Origin: an uncultured Ruminococcus sp.
GTDB lineage: Bacteria; Bacillota; Clostridia; Oscillospirales; Ruminococcaceae
DNA length: 5,322 bases
Direction: 5' to 3'
NCBI GenBank assembly: GCA_945835085.1
Contig: CAMAIG010000144.1
Span: forward strand, 1 to 5,322
This document shows, piece by piece, positions 1 to 5,322 of the stretch. The notes under the pieces were generated by a model. It searched no databases, was not told where the DNA came from, and saw only the letters and a list, made by a program, of their open reading frames with translations. The number at the start of each line of letters is the position of its first letter. Positions within the stretch are counted from its first letter, which is position 1. The position numbers and the translations under genes were made by a program.

Positions 1-48
1 AAGGCTGCGGCTGTTATCAATGCTGTTACCGCTGCGGCTCAGATGTGA
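1..48 (+). CDS. trpE: 3' end of probable anthranilate synthase component I (partial)
   Basis: An open frame enters from the left edge and ends at TGA 46-48, giving the last 15 residues, KAAAVINAVTAAAQM. TrpE (anthranilate synthase large subunit) converts chorismate plus ammonia to anthranilate, using ammonia from the TrpG glutaminase. Chorismate-binding enzymes of the TrpE/PabB family commonly end in a short Ala-rich helix of the K-A-x-A-V-x-x-A type, which this tail resembles. The main argument is position: the frame stops 14 bases before trpG-trpD in a trp operon that otherwise lacks trpE. The stop codon overlaps the Shine-Dalgarno sequence of the next gene, so the two are probably co-transcribed and perhaps translationally coupled. 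No catalytic residues are in view, so the identity is inferred from context. A pabB-like paralogue cannot be excluded. Confidence 0.72.
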   Translation, partial: KAAAVINAVTAAAQM

Positions 49-53
49 AAGGA
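48..53 (+). promoter_or_regulatory. Shine-Dalgarno site that sets the trpGD start
   Basis: AAAGGA lies 9 bases before ATG 63. The same frame is open from GTG 45, but that codon sits upstream of the site and inside the trpE stop region, so it could not use it. A second in-frame ATG at 72 would be 18 bases away, which is too far. ATG 63 is therefore preferred, giving a protein that begins MIIMIDNYDSF. Confidence 0.8.
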
Positions 54-62
54 TGGATATAT

Positions 63-1700
63 ATGATAATAATGATAGATAATTACGACAGCTTTACCTA
101 CAACGTTTATCAGGCTATTGCGGGGCTTTACAATAACGTTAAGGTTTTCCGCAACGATGAGATAACCATTGAGGAGATCGAGAAAATGGCTCCCGAGGCG
201 CTGGTTATTTCTCCCGGTCCCTCTTATCCCCATGAGGCGGGCATTTCCGAGGAGGCTATCCGCTATTTTGCGGGAAAGCTCCCCATTTTCGGCATATGCC
301 TCGGTCATCAGGCTATCGGCGAAGCCTTCGGGGCAAGGATAATTGAGGCGGCTGTTCCTATGCACGGAAAGATGTCAACTATTCGTCTTGACGACACAAG
401 CCCTCTCTTTGCAGGACTTCCAAAGAAAATTGCGGCGGCAAGATATCACTCCCTTATCATTGAAAGAGAATCTCTTCCCGACTGCCTGCAGATAATCGCC
501 GAAACCGAGGACGGCGAGATCATGGCTGTGAAGCACAGAGAGTACGATATCTACGGTGTTCAGTTCCACCCCGAATCCATTCTTGCCGAAATGGGCACAA
601 ACATTATCTCGAACTTTCTCATTGGTATTGCGGGGGTTAAATCCGCTGAGGCAAACGCTCCCTCTCTCCCTCCCGAAAGCCGCACCGCTCTTAAAAAATA
701 CATCGCAAAGGCTGCAGAACGCCGGGATCTGACCGAGGACGAAGCCTTCGACGCCATGAACATCATCATGGGCGACGCCGCTACCGAGGCTCAGACCTCT
801 GCCTTCCTTATGGCTATGCGTATGAAGGGAGAAACTATTGAGGAGATAACAGGCTTTGCAAAGGGCATGAGAAGCAAGGCTTCCAAGGTGGAAGGCTTCC
901 GCTCCGCTATTGATATTGTGGGCACGGGCGGCGACCTTGCAGGCACATTCAATATCTCGACTACCTCCTCCTTTGTTATCGCTGCTGCAGGCATTCCCGT
1001 GGCAAAGCACGGAAACAGGGCGGCTTCAAGCAAGAGCGGCGCTGCCGACTGTCTTGACGCTCTGGGCGTTAATATCAAGCTTTCTCCCGAAAATGCTTCT
1101 AAGTGCCTTGAAAATACGGGCATTGCCTTCCTCTTTGCTCAGGTGTTCCACGGTGCTATGAAATATGTTGCTCCCGTAAGAAAACAGATCGGCGTAAGAA
1201 CATTTTTCAACATCTTAGGCCCTCTCACAAATCCAGCTCTTGCGGATTACATCGTGCTGGGCGTTTATGACAAGGGGCTTCTTCACCTTATGTCCCATGT
1301 TCTTGCTAAGCTCGGCATCAAGGGTGCTATGGTGGTAAACGGCAGCGACGGCCTTGATGAGATAACTATGACGGGTCTTACAAATGTCTGCGAGGTAAGG
1401 GAAGGCACATTCAGAGAATATATGATAGATCCCCATGACTACGGCTTTGAATACTGCACGCCTTTTGATCTGAAGGGCGGCACTCCCGAGGAAAATGCTC
1501 AGATAACTCTCAATATCCTGAGCGGTAAGGAACAGGGTCCCAAGAGAAATACCGTTCTTCTCAATGCCGGCTGCGCTATTTACTGCTCCGGAAGAGCCGA
1601 TTCCATTGCAAAGGGCGTGGATATTGCAAGGGATATGATAGACAGCGGCAAGGCTCTTGAAAAGTTTGAGGAAATGAAGAGCTTTACGAACTCCCTGTAA
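63..1700 (+). CDS. trpGD: Bifunctional anthranilate synthase glutaminase / anthranilate phosphoribosyltransferase (TrpG-TrpD fusion)
   Basis: The protein has 545 residues and joins two enzymes. Residues 1-190 are a class I glutamine amidotransferase (TrpG), which hydrolyses glutamine and passes ammonia to TrpE. It shows MIDNYDSFTYN near the N-terminus, nucleophile Cys79 in GICLGHQ, RYHSL near 127, and His169 and Glu171 in VQFHPES, so the Cys-His-Glu triad is complete. The usual GPGxP oxyanion-loop motif reads GPSYP here. A linker of about 18 residues, rich in Ala, Pro and Ser (192-209), leads to TrpD (210-545), which makes phosphoribosyl-anthranilate from anthranilate and PRPP. TrpD motifs present are GTGGD (287-291), KHGNRAASSKSGAAD (315-329), GPLTNP (386-391) and GSDGLDE (427-433). 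Both halves are full length with no frameshift, so both are probably active in the cytoplasm. Fusion in this order is known from E. coli. The start at ATG 63 follows from the AAAGGA site; a GTG at 45 would add six residues. Confidence 0.97.
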   Translation: MIIMIDNYDSFTYNVYQAIAGLYNNVKVFRNDEITIEEIEKMAPEALVISPGPSYPHEAGISEEAIRYFAGKLPIFGICLGHQAIGEAFGARIIEAAVPMHGKMSTIRLDDTSPLFAGLPKKIAAARYHSLIIERESLPDCLQIIAETEDGEIMAVKHREYDIYGVQFHPESILAEMGTNIISNFLIGIAGVKSAEANAPSLPPESRTALKKYIAKAAERRDLTEDEAFDAMNIIMGDAATEAQTSAFLMAMRMKGETIEEITGFAKGMRSKASKVEGFRSAIDIVGTGGDLAGTFNISTTSSFVIAAAGIPVAKHGNRAASSKSGAADCLDALGVNIKLSPENASKCLENTGIAFLFAQVFHGAMKYVAPVRKQIGVRTFFNILGPLTNPALADYIVLGVYDKGLLHLMSHVLAKLGIKGAMVVNGSDGLDEITMTGLTNVCEVREGTFREYMIDPHDYGFEYCTPFDLKGGTPEENAQITLNILSGKEQGPKRNTVLLNAGCAIYCSGRADSIAKGVDIARDMIDSGKALEKFEEMKSFTNSL

Positions 1701-1703
1701 TCG

Positions 1704-1711
1704 AAAGGCGG
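1704..1711 (+). promoter_or_regulatory. Shine-Dalgarno site for the GTG-initiated trpC
   Basis: AAAGGCGG lies 8 bases before GTG 1720, inside the 19-base gap after the trpGD stop. Its position supports the GTG as the true start, because no in-frame ATG lies nearby and the encoded MFLDEIIAKR is a typical TrpC N-terminus. Confidence 0.75.
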
Positions 1712-1719
1712 TCAGTAAA

Positions 1720-2511
1720 GTGTTTCTTGATGAAATTATCGCAAAGCGGAGGATACAGCTTGAAAGGGAAAAGGCTAGGGTTTCCGCAGCTGAAATGATA
1801 AAACGGGGAGAAAATGCCGATTTTGAAGCCCACAGCTTCAAAGACGCTCTCAAAGCAGGCGGTCTTTCCGTTATTGCAGAGGTCAAAAAGGCTTCTCCCT
1901 CTAAGGGGCTTATACAGCCCGATTTTGACCCGGTTAACACGGCAAAGGCATACGAAAGGGCAGGTGCAAGGGCTATATCCTGTCTGACGGAGGAAGCTTA
2001 TTTTCAAGGCTCTTCGGAGTATCTTGCCGAGATAAGAAAAAATGTCAGCATTCCCATTCTGAGAAAGGATTTCATTTTTGACCCCTATCAGATATATGAG
2101 GCTAAGGCGATCGGTGCAGACGCTGTTTTACTTATTGCGGCGGTTCTTGATGACGTTAAATTCTCGGAGCTTTATAAGCTTGCTCATTCTCTCGGGCTTG
2201 ACGTTCTGTGCGAGGCTCATGATGAGGGAGAGGTACTGCGGCTCGTTTCTATGGGCTGCGATATTATCGGAGTCAATAACAGAGATCTGAAAACCTTTGA
2301 GGTGAGCCTTGATAATTCAAAAAGACTGAGAAGACTTATCCCCGAGGGGACGGTTATGGTCTGCGAGAGCGGGATAAAAAATGCCGATGATATTCTCTTT
2401 GCTGCCAATGACTGCAGGGCTGACGCTGTGCTTATCGGCGAGACTCTTATGAGAAGCGGCGTGGAGGGTATTCCCCGGTGCATGGCTTCCCTTCTGGGAG
2501 GTCTTTCATGA
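1720..2511 (+). CDS. trpC: Indole-3-glycerol-phosphate synthase
   Basis: A 263-residue cytoplasmic TIM-barrel enzyme of normal family length. It decarboxylates and closes 1-(2-carboxyphenylamino)-1-deoxyribulose 5-phosphate to give indole-3-glycerol phosphate, the substrate of TrpA. Conserved strand-end motifs appear in order: EVKKASPS with Glu54 and Lys56, LRKDF with catalytic Lys116, CEAHDE with Glu165, GVNNRDL with Asn186, CESGI with Ser217, and the phosphate-binding region ADAVLIGETLMRS near 234-246. These match the known active-site Glu/Lys/Lys/Glu/Asn/Ser set of the family. Translation starts at GTG behind AAAGGCGG. The gene is separate from trpF, unlike the trpC-trpF fusion of E. coli, but its last four bases overlap the trpF start as ATGA. 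No truncation or unusual composition is seen. Confidence 0.97.
   Translation: MFLDEIIAKRRIQLEREKARVSAAEMIKRGENADFEAHSFKDALKAGGLSVIAEVKKASPSKGLIQPDFDPVNTAKAYERAGARAISCLTEEAYFQGSSEYLAEIRKNVSIPILRKDFIFDPYQIYEAKAIGADAVLLIAAVLDDVKFSELYKLAHSLGLDVLCEAHDEGEVLRLVSMGCDIIGVNNRDLKTFEVSLDNSKRLRRLIPEGTVMVCESGIKNADDILFAANDCRADAVLIGETLMRSGVEGIPRCMASLLGGLS
2496..2501 (+). promoter_or_regulatory. Shine-Dalgarno site for trpF, inside trpC
   Basis: GGGAGG within the last codons of trpC lies 6 bases before ATG 2508. It decides the trpF start against an in-frame ATG at 2478, which would add ten residues (MHGFPSGRSF) in front of the canonical MIKLCG start. Confidence 0.8.
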
Positions 2512-3122
2512 TTAAGCTTTGCGGTGTAAGACGGGAAGAGGACATTTCGTTTATGAACGAGTTTCTCCCCGATTACATCGGAATGATACTTTCTCCCGGA
2601 TTCAGGCGCTCGGTTTCTCTTTCCGAGGGGGCAAGGCTCATGGAAAGGCTTGATGGGCGAATTAAAAAGGTCGGCGTTTTCGTTGACGCTCCCGCCGAAT
2701 ATATCAGACAGGCTGTGAATATCATGGGGCTTGATGTTATTCAGCTTCACGGAAGCGAGGACAAAAATTATATCAGCGCTGTCAGTGATACGAGGGCTAA
2801 GATCTGGAAGGCTGTAAGGGTAAGATGCGGTGAGGATATTACGGCTGCCGACAAGCTTGGCTGCGAATTTCTTCTCCTGGACAGCTTTACGGAGTGCGCT
2901 GCAGGCGGCACGGGCAAGGTCGCTGACTGGGATATTATTAAAAGCACGAAGATAAATACCCCGTTTTTTCTTGCGGGAGGCATTTCCGCAAATAACCTTG
3001 AAGCCGCTCTTTCGGTGTCGGGAAATATTGATATTTCCGGCGGCACGGAAACAGACGGCGTTAAGGACAGAAACAAAATTGCCGGGATAATGAATATTTA
3101 CGAAAGGAATTTTTGCAGATGA
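2508..3122 (+). CDS. trpF: Phosphoribosylanthranilate isomerase
   Basis: A 204-residue TIM-barrel protein, the usual size for a stand-alone TrpF. It performs the Amadori rearrangement of N-(5-phosphoribosyl)anthranilate to the ribulose-phosphate substrate of TrpC. It begins MIKLCGV, with Cys5 as the expected general base, and Asp125 in LLLDS is the expected general acid. Other family signatures are VGVFVD (55-60), QLHG (79-82), GGTGK followed by DW (133-141), LAGGIS (155-160) and GVKD (184-187). The phosphate-binding loop, usually SSGVE, reads SGGTE (177-181), a mild variation. The start is ATG 2508, overlapping the trpC stop as ATGA, with GGGAGG just upstream. The 3' end overlaps trpB in the same way. 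The arrangement suggests that ribosomes finishing trpC re-initiate here. Confidence 0.95.
   Translation: MIKLCGVRREEDISFMNEFLPDYIGMILSPGFRRSVSLSEGARLMERLDGRIKKVGVFVDAPAEYIRQAVNIMGLDVIQLHGSEDKNYISAVSDTRAKIWKAVRVRCGEDITAADKLGCEFLLLDSFTECAAGGTGKVADWDIIKSTKINTPFFLAGGISANNLEAALSVSGNIDISGGTETDGVKDRNKIAGIMNIYERNFCR
3102..3108 (+). promoter_or_regulatory. Shine-Dalgarno site for trpB, inside trpF
   Basis: GAAAGGA lies 10 bases before ATG 3119. An in-frame TTG at 3113 would be only 4 bases from the site and would add Met-Gln, so ATG 3119 is the better start. Confidence 0.72.
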
Positions 3123-4309
3123 ATACCAAAGGAAGATTCGGTGAATTCGGAGGACAGTACGTTCCCGAAACCGTTATGAATGCTGTTAATGAGCTTGATG
3201 AGGCTTACAGCAGATACAAGAATGACCCCGATTTCAAGGCGGAGCTTGCCGCTCTTTACCGTGATTATGCCAACCGTCCTTCTCTTCTTACCTATGCGGA
3301 GAGAATGACAAAGGAGCTTGGAGGCGCTAAAATTTATATCAAGCGTGAGGATCTTAACCACACAGGCTCCCACAAGATCAACAACGTTCTCGGTCAGATA
3401 CTCCTTGCAAAGCGCATGGGCAAGAAGAGAGTTATTGCAGAAACGGGTGCGGGTCAGCACGGCGTTGCAACGGCTACGGTCTGCGCTCTTTTCGGGCTTG
3501 AATGCTGCGTTTATATGGGCGAGGAGGACACAAAAAGACAGTCACTGAACGTTTACCGCATGGAGCTTCTCGGTGCAAAGGTCGTTCCCGTAAGCAGCGG
3601 CACCGCTACCCTCAAGGACGCTATCAACGAGGCTATGCGTGACTGGTGCACCAATATCGAAACTACCTTCTACTGCATAGGCTCTGTAATGGGCCCTCAC
3701 CCTTACCCCGAGATGGTAAGAGATTTCCAGAAGATAATCGGTGAGGAGATCCGCTCACAGATGATCGAAAAGGAAGGCAGACTCCCCGACGCTGTTGTTG
3801 CCTGCGTTGGCGGCGGCTCCAATGCTATGGGTGCGTTCTATGATTTTATCCCGGATAAATCTGTTCGCCTTATCGGTGCGGAGGCTGCGGGACGAGGCAT
3901 TGACACTGCCGAAACTGCTGCTACGCTCTCTAAGGGCAGCCTCGGTATTTTCCACGGAATGAAGTCCATTTTCCTGCAGAATGAATATGGTCAGATAGCT
4001 CCCGTTTACTCCATTTCCGCAGGTCTTGATTATCCAGGCATCGGTCCCGAACACGCTAATTTATGGAAAACGGGACGGGGCGAATATGTTCCTGTTACCG
4101 ATGAAGAGGCTGTATGCGCTTTTGAGTATCTTTCAAGGACTGAGGGCATTATCCCTGCCATAGAGTCTGCTCATGCCGTTGCTGCCGCTATGAAGCTTGC
4201 TCCTCAGATGGGAAAGGACAAGATAATCGTGATAAATCTTTCGGGCAGAGGCGACAAGGACGTTTACTCCATTGCTCGCTACCGCGGCAGAGAGATAGAA
4301 AATTCCTGA
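3119..4309 (+). CDS. trpB: Tryptophan synthase beta chain
   Basis: A 396-residue pyridoxal-phosphate enzyme of the common TrpB1 type. It condenses indole, received through a tunnel from TrpA, with L-serine to give L-tryptophan. The N-terminus [13 protein letters not shown] is typical. The PLP lysine is Lys86 in HTGSHKINN. Glu108 in AETGAGQHG matches the catalytic Glu109 of Salmonella. GGGSN at 231-235 binds the cofactor phosphate. Asp304 in AGLDYPG matches the serine-binding Asp305. Ser375 in SGRGDKD matches Ser377, near the pyridine nitrogen. All key residues are present and the length is normal. It overlaps trpF by ATGA and is followed by trpA after 18 bases, the expected pairing for equal production of the two subunits. 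It contains two of the few tryptophan residues in the operon (DWC near 176 and LWK near 316). Confidence 0.98.
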   Translation: MNTKGRFGEFGGQYVPETVMNAVNELDEAYSRYKNDPDFKAELAALYRDYANRPSLLTYAERMTKELGGAKIYIKREDLNHTGSHKINNVLGQILLAKRMGKKRVIAETGAGQHGVATATVCALFGLECCVYMGEEDTKRQSLNVYRMELLGAKVVPVSSGTATLKDAINEAMRDWCTNIETTFYCIGSVMGPHPYPEMVRDFQKIIGEEIRSQMIEKEGRLPDAVVACVGGGSNAMGAFYDFIPDKSVRLIGAEAAGRGIDTAETAATLSKGSLGIFHGMKSIFLQNEYGQIAPVYSISAGLDYPGIGPEHANLWKTGRGEYVPVTDEEAVCAFEYLSRTEGIIPAIESAHAVAAAMKLAPQMGKDKIIVINLSGRGDKDVYSIARYRGREIENS

Positions 4310-4327
4310 TGGAAAGGACGTAACAAA

Positions 4328-5116
4328 ATGAACCGTATTGATAAATGCTTTGAAAAACTGAAGGCTGAGGGCAGAAAGGCTCTTGTTACCTTTATCACCG
4401 CAGGCGACCCCGATATGACTGCCACCGAGAAAACCGTTCTTGCCATGTTTGATGCGGGAGCGGATATCATTGAGCTGGGTGTGCCCTTCTCCGACCCTAT
4501 TGCAGAGGGTGTGACAATTCAGCGCTCCTCTCTCCGTTCTCTTAGCGGAGGCACTACTCTTGACCATATTTTTGCTTCTGTGGATAACATAAGAAAGCAG
4601 ACCGACAAGCCCCTTATACTTATGATGTATCTTAACACTATTTTTGTTTACGGAACTGAGAAATTCTTCTCCCTTTGCAGGGAAAAGGGCATTGACGGTG
4701 TCATAGTTCCCGATATGCCTTATGAGGAGCGGGAGGAGATACTTCCTTATGCCGAAAAGTACGGTATTCACAATATAAATCTGGTTTCTCCTGCGTCCCA
4801 TGACAGGATAAGGCGTATTGCTGCCGATTCCAAGGGATTTCTTTACTGCGTTTCCTCCAACGGCGTTACGGGTGTGAGAAGCGAATTCAAAACGGATTTT
4901 GACGAATTTTTCGGCATTATCCGTGAAAGTGCAGGCTGCCCCTGCTGCGTGGGCTTCGGCATTTCCTCCCCCGAACAGGCAAAAAAAATGTCGGCTTACT
5001 GCGACGGCGTTATCGTTGGCAGCGCTATTGTAAGGATAATGGAGCAGTACGGCTCCGACGCTCCCGAAAAGGTGGCTGAGTTTACCTCCGCTCTTTCGGG
5101 CGCTCTTGTAGAATAA
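4328..5116 (+). CDS. trpA: Tryptophan synthase alpha chain, with Glu at the Asp60 position
   Basis: A 262-residue TIM-barrel subunit that splits indole-3-glycerol phosphate into indole and glyceraldehyde 3-phosphate within the alpha2-beta2 complex. The motifs FITAGDPD (22-29), ELGVPFSDP (49-57), NGVTG (178-182), GFGISSPEQ (209-217) and GSAIV (231-235) identify it, and Glu49 is present. Numbering runs in step with the Salmonella protein through residue 65. There the canonical ADGPTIQ reads AEGVTIQ, so catalytic Asp60 is Glu60 and Pro62 is Val62. The change is conservative in charge and the rest of the active site looks intact (Tyr173 and Thr181 in loop 6), so I expect a working enzyme, possibly a lineage-specific form. 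The ATG start lies 9 bases after GGAAAGGA (4311-4318). It is the last gene of the operon, and a hairpin begins three bases after its stop. Confidence 0.97.
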   Translation: MNRIDKCFEKLKAEGRKALVTFITAGDPDMTATEKTVLAMFDAGADIIELGVPFSDPIAEGVTIQRSSLRSLSGGTTLDHIFASVDNIRKQTDKPLILMMYLNTIFVYGTEKFFSLCREKGIDGVIVPDMPYEEREEILPYAEKYGIHNINLVSPASHDRIRRIAADSKGFLYCVSSNGVTGVRSEFKTDFDEFFGIIRESAGCPCCVGFGISSPEQAKKMSAYCDGVIVGSAIVRIMEQYGSDAPEKVAEFTSALSGALVE

Positions 5117-5118
5117 TA

Positions 5119-5159
5119 AAACGACCGCCATGGCATTTTGTGTGCCCTGGCGGTCGTTT
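5119..5159 (+). terminator. Hairpin terminator at the end of the trp operon, likely bidirectional
   Basis: AAACGACCGCCA (5119-5130) pairs perfectly with TGGCGGTCGTTT (5148-5159), a 12-base-pair stem. The 17-base loop can fold further (GGCAT 5132-5136 with GTGCC 5142-5146, including one G-T wobble). It starts directly after the trpA TAA, so it is well placed to end the trp message. On the plus strand the T tract is only TTT and is part of the stem. Read on the minus strand the stem is followed by a longer T-rich run, so it may work at least as well in that direction. Confidence 0.72.
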
Positions 5160-5223
5160 CAGTCTGTCGAAAAAGAATAACAAACATACATTTTGCAGAA
5201 ACTTTCACAAAAATTTGCTTTGT

Positions 5224-5250
5224 CAAAAACGTGCCACCGGCACGTTTTTG
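5224..5250. terminator. Symmetrical hairpin with A and T tracts, bidirectional terminator
   Basis: CAAAAACGTGCC (5224-5235) and GGCACGTTTTTG (5239-5250) are exact reverse complements around a 3-base loop, ACC. A G+C-rich core flanked by A5 on one side and T5 on the other is the classic form of an intrinsic terminator that acts on both strands. It lies about 65 bases beyond the first hairpin and may back it up, or end a converging transcript from beyond the window. Confidence 0.7.
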
Positions 5251-5278
5251 AGGGTAAGTTTTGTGGAAACTCCTTTAA

Positions 5279-5306
5279 AGGGGAGGCGGTCTTGTTCGCC
5301 TCCCCT
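5279..5306. repeat. G-rich inverted repeat, possible minus-strand terminator or part of a dispersed repeat
   Basis: AGGGGAGGCG (5279-5288) pairs exactly with CGCCTCCCCT (5297-5306) around an 8-base loop. The plus strand has no T tract after it. On the minus strand the stem runs straight into TTT, so it could end a leftward transcript. The sequence just upstream (CTCC 5270-5273, TTTAAA 5274-5279) can also pair with the GGAG inside the left arm, giving a weaker competing fold. I see no gene in 5307-5322. Confidence 0.5.
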
Positions 5307-5322
5307 CGAAAATGCTCTCGCA

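Noticed and set aside
45..62. GTG 45 as the start of trpGD
   Set aside because: The Shine-Dalgarno site at 48-53 lies downstream of it, and the added MKGWIY is not part of the TrpG family N-terminus.
1..62. trp leader peptide, T-box or attenuator
   Set aside because: The first bases encode the end of an upstream gene. No Trp-rich leader or terminator/antiterminator pair is visible, so any such control lies outside the window.
1215..1940. Minus-strand open frame of 241 codons opposite trpGD and trpC
   Set aside because: Lies across two clear genes and shows no family motif; it is a by-product of codon bias. The same applies to the minus-strand frame at 375-1010.
2478..2507. ATG 2478 as the start of trpF
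   Set aside because: It would place ten extra residues before the canonical MIKLCG and overlap trpC by 34 bases, while GGGAGG points to ATG 2508.
4133..5131. Long minus-strand open frame (332 codons) opposite trpA and the end of trpB
   Set aside because: Its codons are exactly in register with trpA and trpB, which share a frame. It stays open because trpA contains no TTA, CTA or TCA codons. The protein shows no recognisable motif, and trpA is unmistakable.
4996..5226. Small minus-strand open frame (76 codons) covering the trpA end and the intergenic tail
   Set aside because: It runs through the terminator hairpin, has no ribosome binding site that I can see, and has no recognisable protein features.
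5171..5230. Minus-strand promoter suggested by TTGACA next to the second hairpin
   Set aside because: No acceptable -10 box lies 16-18 bases away, the TTGACA arises from the T tract of the hairpin arm, and transcription from it would run into the first hairpin and antisense to trpA.

Overview
The window holds most of a tryptophan biosynthesis operon read on the plus strand, with nothing convincing on the minus strand. The gene order is: end of a probable trpE (1-48), a fused trpG-trpD (63-1700), trpC (1720-2511), trpF (2508-3122), trpB (3119-4309) and trpA (4328-5116). A 206-base non-coding tail follows, containing three strong inverted repeats. Together the genes cover every step from chorismate to L-tryptophan, except that only the last 15 codons of the large anthranilate synthase subunit are present. 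Any promoter, leader peptide, T-box or TRAP-type control region would lie upstream of trpE, outside the window.

The genes are packed tightly: gaps are 14, 19 and 18 bases, and trpC/trpF and trpF/trpB each overlap by ATGA. Every gene has a purine-rich Shine-Dalgarno sequence (AAAGGA, AAAGGCGG, GGGAGG, GAAAGGA, GGAAAGGA). This suits one polycistronic message with translational coupling through trpC-trpF-trpB. TrpG supplies ammonia to TrpE to make anthranilate, TrpD adds phosphoribose, TrpF isomerises, TrpC closes the indole ring, and TrpA and TrpB form the tryptophan synthase complex that channels indole.

The organism is probably a Gram-positive anaerobe of the Clostridia, perhaps a Ruminococcus/Oscillospiraceae-like gut bacterium. 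This rests on the strong Shine-Dalgarno sites, roughly balanced base composition and the style of the proteins. It is an inference of low to moderate confidence. The architecture is mixed: G and D are fused as in enteric bacteria, while C and F are separate genes as in many Firmicutes.

This is a well-known pathway, and I see no undescribed system. The points most worth a second look are: (i) TrpA has Glu at the position of the catalytic Asp60 of the Salmonella enzyme, with Val in place of the following Pro; (ii) the trpG-trpD fusion; (iii) an operon-wide scarcity of tryptophan codons; and (iv) the cluster of three hairpins after trpA, at least two of which could terminate transcription from both directions.
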